A stretch of DNA of 64,000 nucleotides from NCBI GenBank assembly GCA_009741485.1, contig CM019220.1:27097048-27161047 (forward strand), given 5' to 3'. Below, piece by piece: positions 1 to 14,800 of this stretch; position 1 is the stretch's first letter; each line of letters starts with the position of its first letter. Made by a program: the position numbers and the translations under genes. The notes under the pieces are model-generated. The model was not told the DNA's origin and ran no database searches. It saw only the letters and a list, made by a program, of their open reading frames with translations. The DNA comes from Malurus cyaneus samueli (Eukaryota; Chordata; Aves; Passeriformes; Maluridae).

Positions 1-2245
1 ACCCTCCAACATTCCCAACTTTTAGAGTCAAAGAGACAATGCTTTGATTCCAAATCCTTTGAAATTCTTGAGAGGCTTGCCATCAGCTTTACAGGGCTTT
101 GGATTAAACCCTATGAGATGTGCATAGCCCTGCTTAAAGGCTTTTGCATTAATTGTGTCCATACAAACCATAACCGTGGGGTTTTTCTTCCTGTGTGTTT
201 TGGGTTTGGTTCTTTCATTCCTCTGAGGAAAAATACTGCAGGATTTGAGAACTGCAACAGGAATGAGAAGCAGAGGGAACTCTTCCTTCCCAACCTCTGT
301 AATCTTTCCAAAGCCCTTTTGATGTTTCCACCAAAAGTCAAAAGTTCCCAGGGTTTCCACTTTTGGGTTTATAGCTGCTGACAGGCTAAGGATGTGCTTT
401 GGACATTTCTCCTGGGTGACACAAAGCAGCAATTTCAGCCCTTGCTATCCATTTGGAAAGTTTCCTGTTTCCAGTCCTCTCCTCCTTGGGGTAACTAGGG
501 AGGAAAAAAGACCTGGCAGGAGGGATGAACGCCAGAAATCATGGCTCTGGGAAAGGGATCGTTTCCACAAATCCTTGTTGCTTTGTGTGTAGCTCTGCTC
601 TGACAGCTTGGGCAGCCAATTGCAGGCCATTGGCAGCTCACTTGAAGCTGTAACTCAGGGAAGGCACCACCACATTTGCTTTGTGCACGTTCTCATTATT
701 TTATGCCTGACAGCACCACGGCAGGCAATTTTAAACTTCTGTTTTTTCCAACTGATCCTTAATAAAATTATTTCCAGCACAGCTCTGTGAGAGGCATCTG
801 CAAAGGCTCACACTTGCTGGTGCAGGCAGGTCTTTTGGGGTCTGAGGGCAGCCGAGCCACAGATGTCATGTCCAGCTCCAAGTCACCCTCTGGGGCAGCC
901 TGGTGTTGTGGTACTCACAAGCAGTGAGAAACCTGACAGCGACCAGCCCTTGGGAGCACCGCTATCCATGGCCAGCTGGTATCTGGCCAAGGAGGACTGC
1001 AGCCAAGGTTTTGTTCTTTGTTAAAATCCAAAGCAAACAGCGTCCATGCAGAGGAGTCCTGATGGGCTGGGGGCTGCTCTTCTCCATCCAGGCAGGGCAG
1101 GACAGTGTTTGCTACCGCTCGCCCTGAGGGGTGTGAGATCCCCATGGTGCTGGGTGTTCTCTCCCCTGAGGCTGTGCACTGGGCATGGCTGTGAGCCTGG
1201 GAGGGGATGAACCTGCCTTCTGGAATATTGAACCCACCCCAGGAGCTCTTAGGTGGGTGGGCAATATAAGGATACCACAAGTCTGACATAACTCAATGAT
1301 CCATAGTGCTCCAGCACAACTTTGGAAGCGACACAAGGTTTCCTTTCTCACGTCAGTGCTATGAAATCAGGGAGGTGATGATGTGAGAGGATTTGTCTGA
1401 AAGATGGTATAAAGATAAGGCCCTCTGATGCTCATGTGTAATGCTGTTATCGCAATGGTATTGGTCTTGTTAATATTTACATTTCTAAAATATATATTTG
1501 CTGTATTAAATATGATGATGCTTTGGTTCCAAGGCCACACAACAGGGTTCTTTTTCTCCCAAATTATCTTTCTTCAAACTTAGCCAGGACACTGGAAAGC
1601 TAATTGTGCTCTTTTTGTGTCCTGCCCCATCATCAATAATAAATTTTCAGAGGTTACAACCCAGGGAATCCATTTATTAAAGACATTGCTACCAGAATAT
1701 AATCCAGATCATCCATGACTGGGCTAGCTGTGCCAAGAAATATTGTAACTTATTTTTGTTAGCAAAGGATGCGAAGACCCAAAACTCAGGTATGTTGAGT
1801 AAGGTGGAGACTGTTCTTTCCTTGTGTCATTTCTCTCAGGAGCCTAATCGTTCTGGTACCAAACTACTGCCATTCAGGTGGTTCCTCTGCAGACAGAGGG
1901 GGCATCACCTGCTTATTTTATCACTGAGTGCCAAGATTTCTCGTCACTGTCTTTCATTCTTGCTTTGACATGTACACATAGTTGAATATTCAAGTGAGTA
2001 AAAGCCACAGTTTTTGCAACTCTTCGACTCTTTGGTGTTTTAGAAAGGGGAAACGGTCAAATTTATTATTAGCCGTCTTCTAGAGCCTAATAAAAATTCT
2101 GTTTGGAAAGCAAGACCTTTTATAAAGGTATTGAGAGTAACAGTACTCCAGGCAAACAAGAGGTCCTAAACATTGCTGAGCTGTTGATATAGAATTGATG
2201 CAGACTGTTTTGAAGGCTAACATGATGTTCATGTGTTACTTGCAG
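1..2245 (+). other. COL6A3: Intron of COL6A3 upstream of N8 (partial)
   Basis: I see no VWA-like exon, start codon context or recognisable repeat here. The stretch ends in a 3' splice site (ttgcag at 2240-2245) that opens the N8 exon. N9, if the gene has it, must lie upstream of the window. Confidence 0.7.
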
Positions 2246-2848
2246 TTATTGAAGTGAACAAGAAGGATATAGTCTTCCTGATAGATGGCTCAACTGCATT
2301 GGGGGCCGCTCCCTTTAACGCAGTTCGTGATTTCGTTGCCAAAATTGTCCAAAGGCTTGAGGTTGGACCCGACCTGATCCAAGTGGCGGTGGCGCAGTAC
2401 GCAGACACCGTGAAGCCAGAGTTTTATTTTAACACCCACCAGACCAGGAAGGATGTGATGGCCAATGTGAGGAAGATGAAGCTCATGGGTGGCACAACAC
2501 TCAACACGGGCTCGGCACTGGACTTTGTAAGGACCAACTTCTTCACCAGTGCTGCTGGGTGCAGGATCAATGAAGGGGTGCTCCCCATGCTGGTGCTCAT
2601 CACTGGGGGTAAGTCCAGGGATTCTATTTCGGAAGCTGCAGCAGAGATGAAAAGGAACCGCATAGTGACCCTTGCCATTGGGTCGAGAAACGCCGACCTG
2701 GCAGAGCTTGAAGAAATTGCCCATGAAAGAGATTTTGTGTTCAACCCAAATGACTTCCGCCTTCAGTTCATGCAAGCCATACTTCCCGAAGTGCTGTCAC
2801 CTATCCGGACACTCTCTGGAGGACTGATTGTCCCAGAGCCACCATCAG
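2246..2848 (+). CDS. COL6A3: COL6A3 exon, VWA module N8
   Basis: A single exon of 603 nt encodes a complete von Willebrand A module of about 200 residues, starting in phase 1 and ending in phase 1. Seen motifs are [11 protein letters not shown] at the first strand, [33 protein letters not shown] and LVLITGG. The metal site is degenerate: DGSTA lacks the third Ser of DxSxS, and the later Asp of the usual TDG is Gly. The name N8 rests on counting back from the helix. In birds and mammals several distal N modules are known to be alternatively spliced, and the symmetric phases permit skipping of this exon without a frameshift. Confidence 0.93.
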
Positions 2849-5800
2849 GTAATTAATGGCCTTTTTCTCATTAATTATGGTTTATATGTTTGTCAACTCT
2901 TACTCTATGACATGTAGAGATAGTGGGGAAAAACACATCAAATGCATGTTCCAGCATGTTTAAATGGAAGTGCATTAACAGGTCGGTGAACTTGGTAGTG
3001 TGGTTGTTGTTACAGCTTTATCATTCCTTCCTGGAGATTATTGTCCTGTTCCATATTTGTCACCAACATTTAAAGACCTGGATGTGGAAGATGTGCTTTA
3101 TTAATTACATACCTAAATAGTTCAGCAGAGGCTTTTGCTCTGCTTAGTGTTTGTGCATCCTGTGGATGGGACACACTGTGAATGGTATAATCTCTTCCTC
3201 AATTTGGGAATCATCGGTAGTGGGTATTTGCTCAGAAAAGTAGAGGTTTCTTTGGAGTGTAAGAACATCAGCCCATTTGTTCATGGAGATGTTCAGATCT
3301 GACACTGTTGGACTGAAACTCACCCTTTAAGAAAATATTTAGTTTCCTTATGATTCGCTCATCTTAAACTCTAAGAGGCATATGAGGGTATTTCAGTGTT
3401 GATTTTCATTTAATCAGTTTGGAAAATGACCCAAAGCTTCACGAAGCCAGTGGATTCTTTTTAGTTGCCATTGACATCCATAGACTTTGGAAGCAATCAG
3501 CCAATAGGGTTGTGCCTTTCAAGGAAGTTCCGCCTGCATTTCAAGAGAAGTTCCAGATGCATAGAAATTTTATACCAAATTTCTCAGGATTTCTTCACAA
3601 TAGAGATGCTTGAGGTTAAATCCATGTTGCACTAGATCATATCTAAACGTTGTACTTCTGTCTCACAGCATATGAACGTTAGAAAACCAGGATTTCTTCC
3701 AGCTCCCAGTAAGATCAATAGTGAGGTTCTCATTGGCTTAGATGACTGTTGAATTGTGTCCAGGTTTTTTCTGGTTTCTCACGTAATTCAAAATTATAAA
3801 TCGCAGTAGAGAAGAAACAGAATGTTTGGAAAGAATCCTTAAAGAATTAAAGCATGTGTCTGATCTACATGAAAAACAGACATTTTGAGATAGTTTTGCC
3901 AATACTTGTCCTTTATGAAGATGAGTATCACAGGACTTATCATTTAATAAGCTTTGTTTCAGAGTATGTTTCCAGCTAATACAGTTTTGCATGGCTATAC
4001 ACCAAACCTGACATGGTTTTTTTTCAATGTAAATTGAAAATGTTCTGTGTTTTCTTGTTCTTTTAAGGTCATTCATGCAGCTTCTCTATTTTTCCAGTCT
4101 TTTTTTTTTGTGCTCAAAGCTATTCACATACATAATAAGCAAGCAATCATATCCTACCCCAAAAATTATTAGTAGTAACAAAACTTATTTAGGTTTTGAT
4201 ACTGGGCAGTTGCATTTTAACTGCATATTGTCTCACCCTGGGCCTTCAATGGCACTTTTCTGGGAAAAAAATTAAAAATACAGAAAACCAAGACAATTGT
4301 AAAATCTGAGAGAAATCCCTGTATTCCAAAGAGTCTCAGTATTTATGTATTTTATATACAAGACAGTATGCTTACAGGGTCAAGGTAAGCTAGACAATTA
4401 ATGAATCCAGCCAGAAATAATTTAAACAGAAATATAATGGACAAAATTAGCAATGGGCATAAATAAATCCTTGAATAACTCATTTGGAGGAAGACATACG
4501 GGGGGATGTCTTGGATGACATCAGTTCTCTGAGATCTTATTTAAAATTTTGGCATTTTGGTCTGTGATCTGGATTTGTTTAGAGAAAAAAAAACACACTG
4601 GGTGATGACTGTGGTATCTTTGCGGTGTAGACCTGCATCTTGGAGCTCAGATGCTTGGAGGTAGCCCAGGAAAGATTTAACCTTTAAAAAAGGAGCCAAG
4701 AGCTTTCTGCTTACTGCCAAAAGTGGGAATTTTCTCCCCGTTCAACAGCCTACAAAATGTATATGTGTAACTACAGACATTAAAGTGCAGAGCTCAGGAA
4801 GGCAAGATCTGTCCTCAGGCAGCTGTAGAGCCTGACATTTAAAAGACTTGATCATTTATCCCTGCTCAATCCAGTCACTTCCAGCAAAGTCCTTGTTACT
4901 TCTATGCTGATCACACCCTTGCTCCTCTCTCTGTGTCTCTCCTAACATGGTTCACATGCGTGTACGGCGTATGCTGCATGCACACATGATAAAAAAAATT
5001 CCATTTGTGTTTTCTGTGATGTCTCATGTTGTTTTCTGTGCTCTACTGCAGTTCAAGTAACCAAAAGGGATATCATCTTTCTTTTGGATGGATCACTCAA
5101 CGTCGGAAATGCCAACTTCCCCTTTGTGCGGGACTTTGTTGCCACCCTAGTTAACTACCTTGATGTCGGCAGTGACAAAATCCGAGTTGGTTTAGTGCAA
5201 TTTAGTGACACTCCCAAAACCGAGTTCTCCCTGTACTCCTACCAAACCAAATCAGACATAATCCAGCGTTTGGGGCAGCTGAGGCCCAAGGGGGGGTCGG
5301 TGCTGAACATCGGCTCCGCACTGAACTTTGTGCTCTCAAATCACTTCACGGAGGCTGGTGGGAGCAGAATAAATGAACAAGTGCCCCAGGTCCTAGTCCT
5401 GGTGACGGCAGGGAGGTCTGCTGATCCCTTCCTCCAAGTTTCCAATGAATTAACTCGGGCCGGAGTGCTGACTTTTGCTGTCGGCATTAGGAGTGCGGAT
5501 AAGGCAGAACTTGAACAGATTGCCTTTAATCCAAGAATGGTGTATTTTATGGATGATTTCAGTGCTCTGGCAGCTTTACCCCAGGAGCTAAATAAGCCTA
5601 TAACAACATATGTTAGTGGAGGTGTGGAAGAGGTTCCACTCGCCCCAACAGGTAATTCCTACCTTCCTGCATGCTGACTGCATGAAGTTGAACTTGTTTA
5701 AGTGAATTTCTTGTTTCCAGTGTACACCACGACATGTGTCCAATCCCTGAGTCATCAGAGTGTTTATGGCTGTGCTTAACTTAATGATCTTTAAGGTCCC

Positions 5801-8800
5801 TTCCAAACCAAGCCATTCTGTGATGCTATGAGTGCATGGCTTGACAGTGGCAGCTCTTTATTTGTTCAAGTCACTGCTATCTCACTTTAAATATACAGTT
5901 TTAAGTCTTTCGGGAGGTCAGAACCAAAGGAGGACCCGCGTGAGTCTATGCCCACCAGTCATTGACTCCAGTGTTCCCTTTCTGTTGCCATAGTAGGGCC
6001 ACAACCTAAATGCATCATGTGCACTAAATCAGGCAATGGGATCATGAGTTTTGACCCCAAGAAGTGGTGTGGGAAGGTTAAAGTCATGCCAAAGAGCAGA
6101 GAGGAACAAAAGTCTACCCAGGTACAGGTAGACAAATCCATCCCCAGAGCCACTTGGTCTAAGTGATGTCATCAGGCTGTCACAGAGGCTGGATTTTACT
6201 CCAGAAATTCAATGTTATCCTCCAGTATTAAACCCAAAAGATGTTGGCAAGTTTAATGATTTTAAAACAGGTATTTGCTCATGAATTTCATTATTGTAGC
6301 TATGTGCTCATGAAGACATAAGGACAAGCAGGATGGGTTAGTATGGAAAGGAGACCACTAGGATTAATGTGAAGGTACAAGAGGGTTGGGTTTGCCTTGG
6401 GTATTCAGTGACATTAAAAGGGTATCAAATAGAAACAGGTAAAAGGCTTTTATGGATTTAGATGCTCCTTGTGATGCAAATGGGAGAATATACAGGAAAT
6501 GCTTTGTGTTTGTGTGCATGAATTGTCTATTTGTTGTCATTGAGCCTTTAAACAGAAAAAAAACCCCAGCCAACCAACCCTTCACTGCTGCTTTAATCCA
6601 TGCCTGTATTATCAGCTCGACCTTAAACATCACTGAATCAGCCAACTGATGATGTGATCTGATGTGATGCAATATATGGTATTTCTGTCCGGTGCCCAAA
6701 TCTATTGAGTCGTAGGACAGACATGTCCTTGCTTCCCCTTTTTCCTCAGATGCTGTGTAGTCCTGCAGACTTTGACCACTTTGAAAAATGAGAATATTGA
6801 AAGATTGAAACCCAGCTAATTTGTAGACAATTTTCTAGGATGACATGTGAGAAGAAAAATGCCTTCATTTCTTTTTTCCCTCCTTCTTTTCATTTGTGAA
6901 TTTATTCTAGAAAGCAAGAAAGATGTTTTATTCCTGATTGATGGCTCAGCCAACCTCCTGGGCAGCTTTCCTGCCGTCCGGGATTTTGTACACAAAGTCA
7001 TTTCTGACCTGAACGTGGGTTCCGATGCCACACGAGTCGCTGTAGCTCAGTTCAGTGACACCATTCAAATTGAATTTGACTTTGCTGAATACTCATCCAA
7101 GCAAGATATGCTTGTCAAAGTGAAAAGGATGAAGATTAAAACTGGGAAGCAATTGAACATTGGAGCTGCACTTGATGAAGCCATAAGGAGGCTGTTCGTG
7201 AAGGAAGCTGGAAGCAGGATTGAAGAAGGGGTTCCTCAGTTTTTGGTCCTCCTTGTTGCTGGAAGATCAACCGACAATGTGGAGGAGCCATCAGATGTTC
7301 TGAAGCACGCTGGAGTTGTAACCTTTGGCATCAGAGCCAAAAATGCTGACCCCGTAGAGCTGGAAAGGATTGTTTACGCCCCACAATTCCTTCTGAACGC
7401 TGAATCCCTCCCACGGATTTCAGAGCTTCAGTCAAGCATAGTCAACCTGTTGAGAACAGTCCAGCTTCAGCCAACAGGTACAGGGAGCCTCAGGGTTCCC
7501 AAGAGGCTGAAAGACATGAAAGCCTAAAAGACTTGCATGTCTCCCTCAATGGGTAACTGGAGCATTTGGGTCTGGTGATGTTTAAAATGATTATGTAGAA
7601 ACTGCTGTCGTACTTGGAGCTTCCTCTGCTCACACTGATCCAGCAAAGCATCAAGGTCCAAATCAAATGTTAATGATAAGTAGGAAAAAAGCCTTTGTTC
7701 AGCTGCAAGAGCTGCAGCTGGTGCTGTTTCCGATGTGTAGAGCATGGGACAAACCTGAAATGACAGGGAATTGGTGCCCCAGAGATGTTGCATTAATTGA
7801 TGTAAAATGCTGGACAAAGGCATTAAAAAAAAAGCAAATACTGGCTTGTCTCAATTTCTCTTTCCATCTTCCCTTTTCTGGAGGAGTGGAATCCAGTGCA
7901 CTGGATTCACTCCTCCTCTGTTAAGTCTTTCAGGATATGATGGCAGCTTCTACATTTTCTACATACATACCAATAAATCAGATGCTCTTGACCCAGTTAC
8001 CATTCAAGCTCAGTAAATGAGATGGATTAGTTGAAGACTAATTTTAAAAAAAATCAAAAGAATTACATGGCCACAATTATTAATTCATGTTGCAGTATGC
8101 ATGTTCAGCTGTGTGATTTCCTGAGGAAGCCCTAATTTGAACATTAACTCGTCTCCCAACAGGAGGTGGAAACAAGGAAAAGTGTAATAACATCCATATC
8201 ATCTGTCCATAAAGGGGCAGATGGACTTAGAATCATAGAAACATAAAAAAGAAATAGGGCTGGAAGGAAACTCAGGGTGCCATCTGCTACATGCCTTTGT
8301 CCCCAGCAGGATCTTTTTGCCCAGAACTGGATAATATTGGTCTAATCTGTTCTGGAAACCCTCTGGGGAGACTTCCCAGATTCCATAACCAATCTACTCA
8401 ATTGCTTTTATCGGACAACACTTTCCCTTCATGTCACACTTCTGTCTCCCTGATCACAGTTCAAGCCTTTTACATCTCCTTCAACATGAGGAGGACACAA
8501 ATGTCAGTTTACCCCCAATTTTGTGTGGCAGCCTTTTGTCTACTTTAGGCTTGACACATAGGTCTAGTCTCAGTCCTCGTGTCACCAGCTCATTCAATCC
8601 TTTCTTGTAGGGTTTGTAAGTTTTCTTCCACATTTTCACTCTTGTCCCTCATACATCTGTCTGCCCAAATGACCAGAGTGTAACAACAGCATCCCCGGTC
8701 ATCCTTTACCCCATCCTTTCCATGAGGATTCATGACTCTTCCTGTAGTTGTGTAGCTTCTGTCTCAATCAAGACTTGTGCAATGAGTATTCTTGAATTCC

Positions 8801-11800
8801 ATCCTCTCTTTTAAAACCATTAATGTCTTGTCAAGACAATTTGGAATATCTTTGACCACAAAGGACTAATAAAATTGCACTATTTGCTCACAGACAGCTG
8901 CATCCACCCACTTTTCTGAGTACTCTTGGTTAAGAGAGCCACTCCATAAGAGCAACCATAGTTTTTTCTTCATTCTGCTACCCAGACACTTTTAATAGGA
9001 ATTTTTCTATGTTCCTGAACTTTAGAGGAATGTGTGAAACTGAGATTCACCAGGCAATGTCTGCTCCCTCTTCCCACCTACATTAATATTCCTGTCCTAA
9101 TCATTAACCCACTAGGTTTCCAGCAATCCCCTTGAGAAATGAATTTGATCTAAAGTCTGCATTTACATTTCAACTTGTTAACTTTTTATATGGGTAAGCA
9201 TTCATAAGTAGCTAATTAATATTTTCTTCAGTGGGCAGATCATGCTCCTTCTTGTCCCACTCGACCTTGCTCTAAACAAGGCAGCAGCACTTTTTGGGAT
9301 GTCATCCAGCAGTTGCTGTGTTTGAGAGGCAGTGTTGTTTTCTGATTGGCCAATCCAAAGCTTTGCTGTTCTGTTGGTCAGTAGCATTACATGTCAATGT
9401 TCTCTGATCTTCATGGTCTCGATTTTGAGATTTTTTTGTTTGTTTCTTTGTGGGTTTTTGTTTGTTATTTTTTAAAGAAGAATGGTTTGGTCACAATTAG
9501 CATTTTTTCCCCACCTAAATATAGTAAAGAAAAAGACTTCAAAGATCAATATTTAGCATTTTAGATGAGCATTTCAGCATTTTCAGCTGGATATCCTTTC
9601 CAGAAATTTCTTAATTTCTTTCTAAGTTCAGTGATGACTCAGAAAAGCTTTTCTCACCCTCTCTTCACCACATCCCTTTGAGCATTCCCTGTATGCCATT
9701 TCATCCAGAAACTCAGAATCTCCTGGGAGCAAAAAGATCTGATACTCCTGTTGCATATTGCAAAGCCACACATCAACTTCCCAGCCCCCTTGGGAGCTGA
9801 TGGCTTCTCCCAGCCTCAAGTAGGAGATGGCACCCAGAAGTCCCTTGGCACCCTATTTCCTATGGGTCTATGATTCTATGACTTGATGGATAAGGCATGG
9901 AATGTGCTGCACTGTGGTTTCCACCGACTTCCACCCATCTGTCTCCTCATCAGGGATCACATCCAATGGCAAAGGAACTGAACCCCCTTTCCTGACACCT
10001 CGTTTTCCCCTCCCTGAGCTTTGTACTCCTTCAGTTCAGTGTATGAGGAGAACATTAACCACTGCAAAAGAGAATCTCACTTTCCCTCCCTCTTCCCTTG
10101 CTTGTCTCAAACAGTAGTTGAGAGAGGTGAGAAGAAGGATGTGGTGTTTCTAATCGATGGCTCGGATGGTGTCAGAAGAGGTTTCCCTCTCCTGAAGACT
10201 TTTGTCCAAAGAGTAGTTGAGAGCCTGGACATCGGCCGTGACAAGGTGCGAGTGGCTGTCGCACAGTACAGCGACTCCATAAAGCCCGAGTTCTTGCTCG
10301 ACGCCCACGAGGATAAAGCAGATGTCATCGGTGCCATCCAACAGCTGGAGGTCATGGGAGGCTCTCCTCTGAACACTGGGGCAGCCCTCGACTATCTCAT
10401 CAAGAATGTGTTTACAGTGTCCAGCGGCAGCAGGATAGCAGAAGGCGTCCCGCAATTCCTGATCCTGCTGACTGCCGACAGGTCCCAGGATGATGTCAGA
10501 AGACCTTCGGTGGTCCTGAAGACAAGTGGCACAGTGCCCTTTGGCATTGGGATCGGAAATGCCGACCTCACAGAGCTACAGACCATTTCCTTCCTCCCAG
10601 ATTTTGCTATCTCTGTGCCTGACTTCAGCCAGCTGGATTCGGTGCAGCAGGTCGTCTCCAACAGAGTCATCCGTCTGACCAAGCAAGAAATAGAGTCACT
10701 TGCCCCTGACCTGGTTTTTACTTCACCCAGCCCAGGTGAGAAGATGTTTGTGTCTGCACCGAGAGCCAGTGGCAAAATATGATGTTTCGTAACATCATGG
10801 CTGCAACACAAACTGAGAAAAGCAAAGACGGTCACAGCTAAGACTCCAAGTCTGTCTTGGTCTCCCTGTTGGTGTACTCAGGGTTGGCAGGAGCTGTGCA
10901 ATTAAGCTGAGCCACCTTTAAGCCCAGCCCCTTGAGGTGGTCCATGTTGTATCCATGTGGAAGACCCACAAAGTGAATGTTATTGCCTTAATCTTAAGTG
11001 GATAGATTTTAAGTCCATGCTGATCCTTCTGGAATGGAAATTGCATCATTTAGGTGCTACAGGGACAGTTTTGACTGCTATAAATCAAGGTCAGCTTTCT
11101 GATAAATGTAAGATGTGCTGATTTTTCCTACTTTTGCCACCCTTATTCACTGAGGAAAGGGAACCTGGAAGCAAGCCTCAGGAGAAGGATCAGATCTTGT
11201 ATTTTTGGTCTCACCTGGAGTGAATTCCAGCCAGCATATTCCTAGGGTGAAGAGTATCCACCCCAGATCAGTCCCTTTGGAGTTCACTGTCCGCTTTCCT
11301 CCATCCCCATTTATCAGTGTGATAATTCAGGCTCTGACCTGAATTGTGGCTGCAGAAAACACTTTATTAGGATTCAAAAAGTCATCCTGGAAAGCAGAAG
11401 CAGAGAGAATAATAGGATAGAAACTTTCCTAGAGGAGAAAGCCAGAGAAAAAGGGGTGGTTCTGAGTGTAAAGCAATGCGCCCTGAGTAAGGACTATCAC
11501 CAGGCTATGTTTCCTTGGGTGACAATTCCACAAGGAATTATTGTTCCGGGTGTTCCCTGTTCCCTCTCGCATTCTTTGCCCTGTAAGTTGCTGTTCTAGC
11601 ACCTCCTGGGATGTGCTTAGCAGATTGGTCACGTCTCTGGGTTGAACCCAGAGCTCCCTGCTGGGGCTTCCAGCAGCAAAACAAAGGAGTACCCTCCCCA
11701 TGGCCGGATGCATGGGTCAGTGGTGCAGATGATGGGCTTAGCTGCTCTCAATAAGCAATTCCTGGTGCTTCTCCTGACTTCTGCCTTCCCTCCTGCAGCG

Positions 11801-14800
11801 GGTGTGAAGAGGGACGTGGTGTTCCTGGTTGACGGCTCCCGCTACGCCGCCCAGGAGTTCTACCTCATCCGTGACCTCATCGCGAGGATTGTGAACAGCC
11901 TGGACGTGGGCATCGACACCACCAGGATTTCGGTGGTGCAGTTCAGTGAGCACCCCCACGTGGAGTTCCTGCTCAACACCCACTCCACCAAGGATGAGGT
12001 GCAGAGCGCCGTGAGGCAGCTGCGGTCCAAGGGTGGCCAGCTGGTGAACGTGGGCGAGGCCCTGGAGTTCGTGGCCAAGACCATCTTCACCCGGCCCTCC
12101 GGGAGCCGCATAGAGGAGGGCGTCCCACAGTTCTTGGTCATCCTCTCCTCCCGCAAGTCCGACGACGACTTTGAGTATCCATCCCTCCAAGTCAAGCAAG
12201 TGGGGGTGGCACCTATGATGATTGCCAAGAACGTGGAAGCTGAGGAGATGATACAGATCTCACTTAGTCCTGAATATATATTCCAAGTCTCCAGCTTCCA
12301 GGAACTGCCCAGCCTTGAGCAGAAGCTGCTGACTCCAATTGAAACCCTGACTGTGGACCAAATCAGGCGGCTGCTGGGAGATGTGCAACCCCCCATAGGT
12401 AAGGCACTGCCAATGCTGGCTCTCTCTGGGCTGCTCCTCAAATAAACATTGCTCAAAAGACCTTCTCTTTAAGTCAAGGGTTTCCTTAGTTAAAAGCAAA
12501 GTTGTGCTATATGTACAATTTTGGAAAGAAACCTTAAGATAAGTGGCAATTCTACCCAAGTACCTAAATACATTATAACTCATGATTTTCAAGTCAAGTA
12601 CCTAAACACGACACCTCTTGTGACTTTCAATTCAAATACACTGTGTGTACAGCTGCCTATGCCCACTTAGCAGCTCTCTAGGAAACAGGCATAAATCTGG
12701 GGCAAAATGAAGCTGGAAACATTGACAAATACAGGTAAGAGCATTAATGAACACTACAGATAAGGCTTTGAGTAATGCATGCTTCAAATACTAGGTAGAA
12801 ACACATTCCTACTTGTGCACTGGCCCTATTGGAGAGACTCCCCAAAGCACCGTGCCTAAAGCTGGCCAAAATATGCTGTGTGGTTTTACCTCACAGGAGA
12901 CCAGATAGCACAGAAATCCTCCAGCAAAGCTTAAGCAAATTCTTGTCATGCCAATAATTTCCTCTCTTCTTGCTTCCCCACAGATGTTTCTGGAGATGAG
13001 AAGGACATAGTCTTCCTCATTGACAGTTCCGACAGCGTTAGGCCAGATGGGCTTGCTCATATTCGGGATTTCATCAGCAGAATTGTCCAGCAGCTGGAAG
13101 TGGGGCCAAACAAAGTGCGAATTGGGGTGGTGCAGTTCAGCAATAACGTCTTCCCTGAGTTCTACCTGAAGACCCACAAGTCCAAAAATGCCATCCTGCA
13201 GGCCATCCGCCGCCTGAGGCTTAGAGGGGGATCCCCCCTGAACGCTGGCAAAGCCCTGGACTACGTGGTAAAGAACTACTTCATCAAGTCTGCGGGGAGC
13301 AGGATAGAAGATGGAGTGCCCCAGCACCTGGTTGTCATCCTCGGAGACCGGTCCCAGGATGATGTGAACAGACCTGCCAATGTGATCACTTCCACAAACA
13401 TCAAACCTCTGGGTGTCGGAGCCAGGAATGTGGACAGAGACCAGCTGCAGATCATTACCAATGATCCTGGGCGCGTGCTTGTGGTGCAGGACTTCACGGG
13501 ACTCTCAACCTTAGAAAAGAGGGTGCAGAATATTCTTGACGAGCTCCCAATTCCTGCAACAGACTCACCTATACCATTCCCACCTGGTAAGGCTGCTGTT
13601 CATCCTGAAGAGCATTCTGAACAGAGCATAGGTGGTGTTTGTGTAAAGTGAAAATGATTCTGTAATAATACCTTTTGATTCCCAAACTTTTCGTTGCATT
13701 GATGAAAAGAACTCTTTGAAATTGTTGAGTTAGGAAAGACTATAACTACATTACAAAGGAGATGAGAGTGCCTATCACAAGTAATGCTGTATGAAGTGTT
13801 ATACAAAAACTTTCTTGTACAGATGTAAAAAACTGTCAAAGGTTGATGAAACTAAAACAGGAGAAAGGAGAAAGAAATTCCATTTGCAAAGTGCTACTTC
13901 AAAAAGCCCTGAGCAGCTTAAACATTATAGATGCTGCAAACAATTACTAACAACTGTGTTTTCTTTGTAATCTTTTCAGGAGGTAAGAAGCAGGCTGACA
14001 TCGTGTTTTTGCTGGATGGCTCCATCAATCTGGGGAGGGACAACTTCCAAGAAGTTCTCCAGTTTGTCTACTCTGTGGTGGATGCCATCTACAGGGATGG
14101 TGACTCTATCCAGGTAGGACTGGCCCAATACAACTCAGATGTCACCGATGAGTTTTTCCTCAAGGACCACTCCACCAAAGCCCAGATTTTAGACGCCATC
14201 AACAAAGTCATCTACAAAGGCGGGCGAGTGGCGAACACTGGCGCAGCCATCAGGCATATCCAGGAAAGACACTTTGTGAAGGAAGCCGGCAGCCGGATTG
14301 ATCAGAGGGTGCCCCAGATCGCCTTCATTGTCACGGGTGGGAAGTCCATGGATGATGGGCCAGGGGCCTCCGCAGAAATTGCGAAGAAAGGCGTCAAGGT
14401 GTTTGCAGTTGGTGTGAGGAACATCGACCTGAAGGAAGTCAGCCAGTTGGCCAGTGAGAGTGCCATGAGTTTCAGAGCATCCACAGCCCAGGAGCTGTCA
14501 GAGCTGAATGAGCAGGTCCTGGTCACGCTGGAAGCTGCCATGGAGGAGAGACTGTGCCCAGGACCAACAGATGTGACAAGGGGTAAGTGCAATTCCTTCA
14601 TAATGTGCTCAGGTCATCCTCAAGCGTGGCATTTAATAGCCAATGAAAAAAACAGGGCACAAATGGTTGTAGTTTAAGATAAAATTGCCTTAAGAAGGAA
14701 TCCCATTATTTGACTACTTCAGAAGCCAAGCAGGGGAATTGTGGTGAGTAAGTGAGCTGGTATTGCTGTCGGATCACACTCCCAGCAGCTGGTTTTACTT

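Larger units (their letters stand above)
7478..10114 (+). other. COL6A3: COL6A3 intron between N6 and N5
   Basis: About 2.6 kb, the longest intron of the N array. It contains an old CR1-like insert from about 8226 and a CR1-like tail near 9850-9885. There is a T/GT-rich patch near 9425-9475. I see no exon. Confidence 0.7.

Noticed and set aside
1..2245. N9 or an upstream VWA exon
   Set aside because: No DGS-type first strand, no GG-LNxG motif and no open frame of adequate length; the region reads as intron.
11738..12456. Long antisense open frames over the N4 exon
   Set aside because: Shadow frames of a GC-rich VWA exon; the + strand frame has clear VWA motifs and splice phases.
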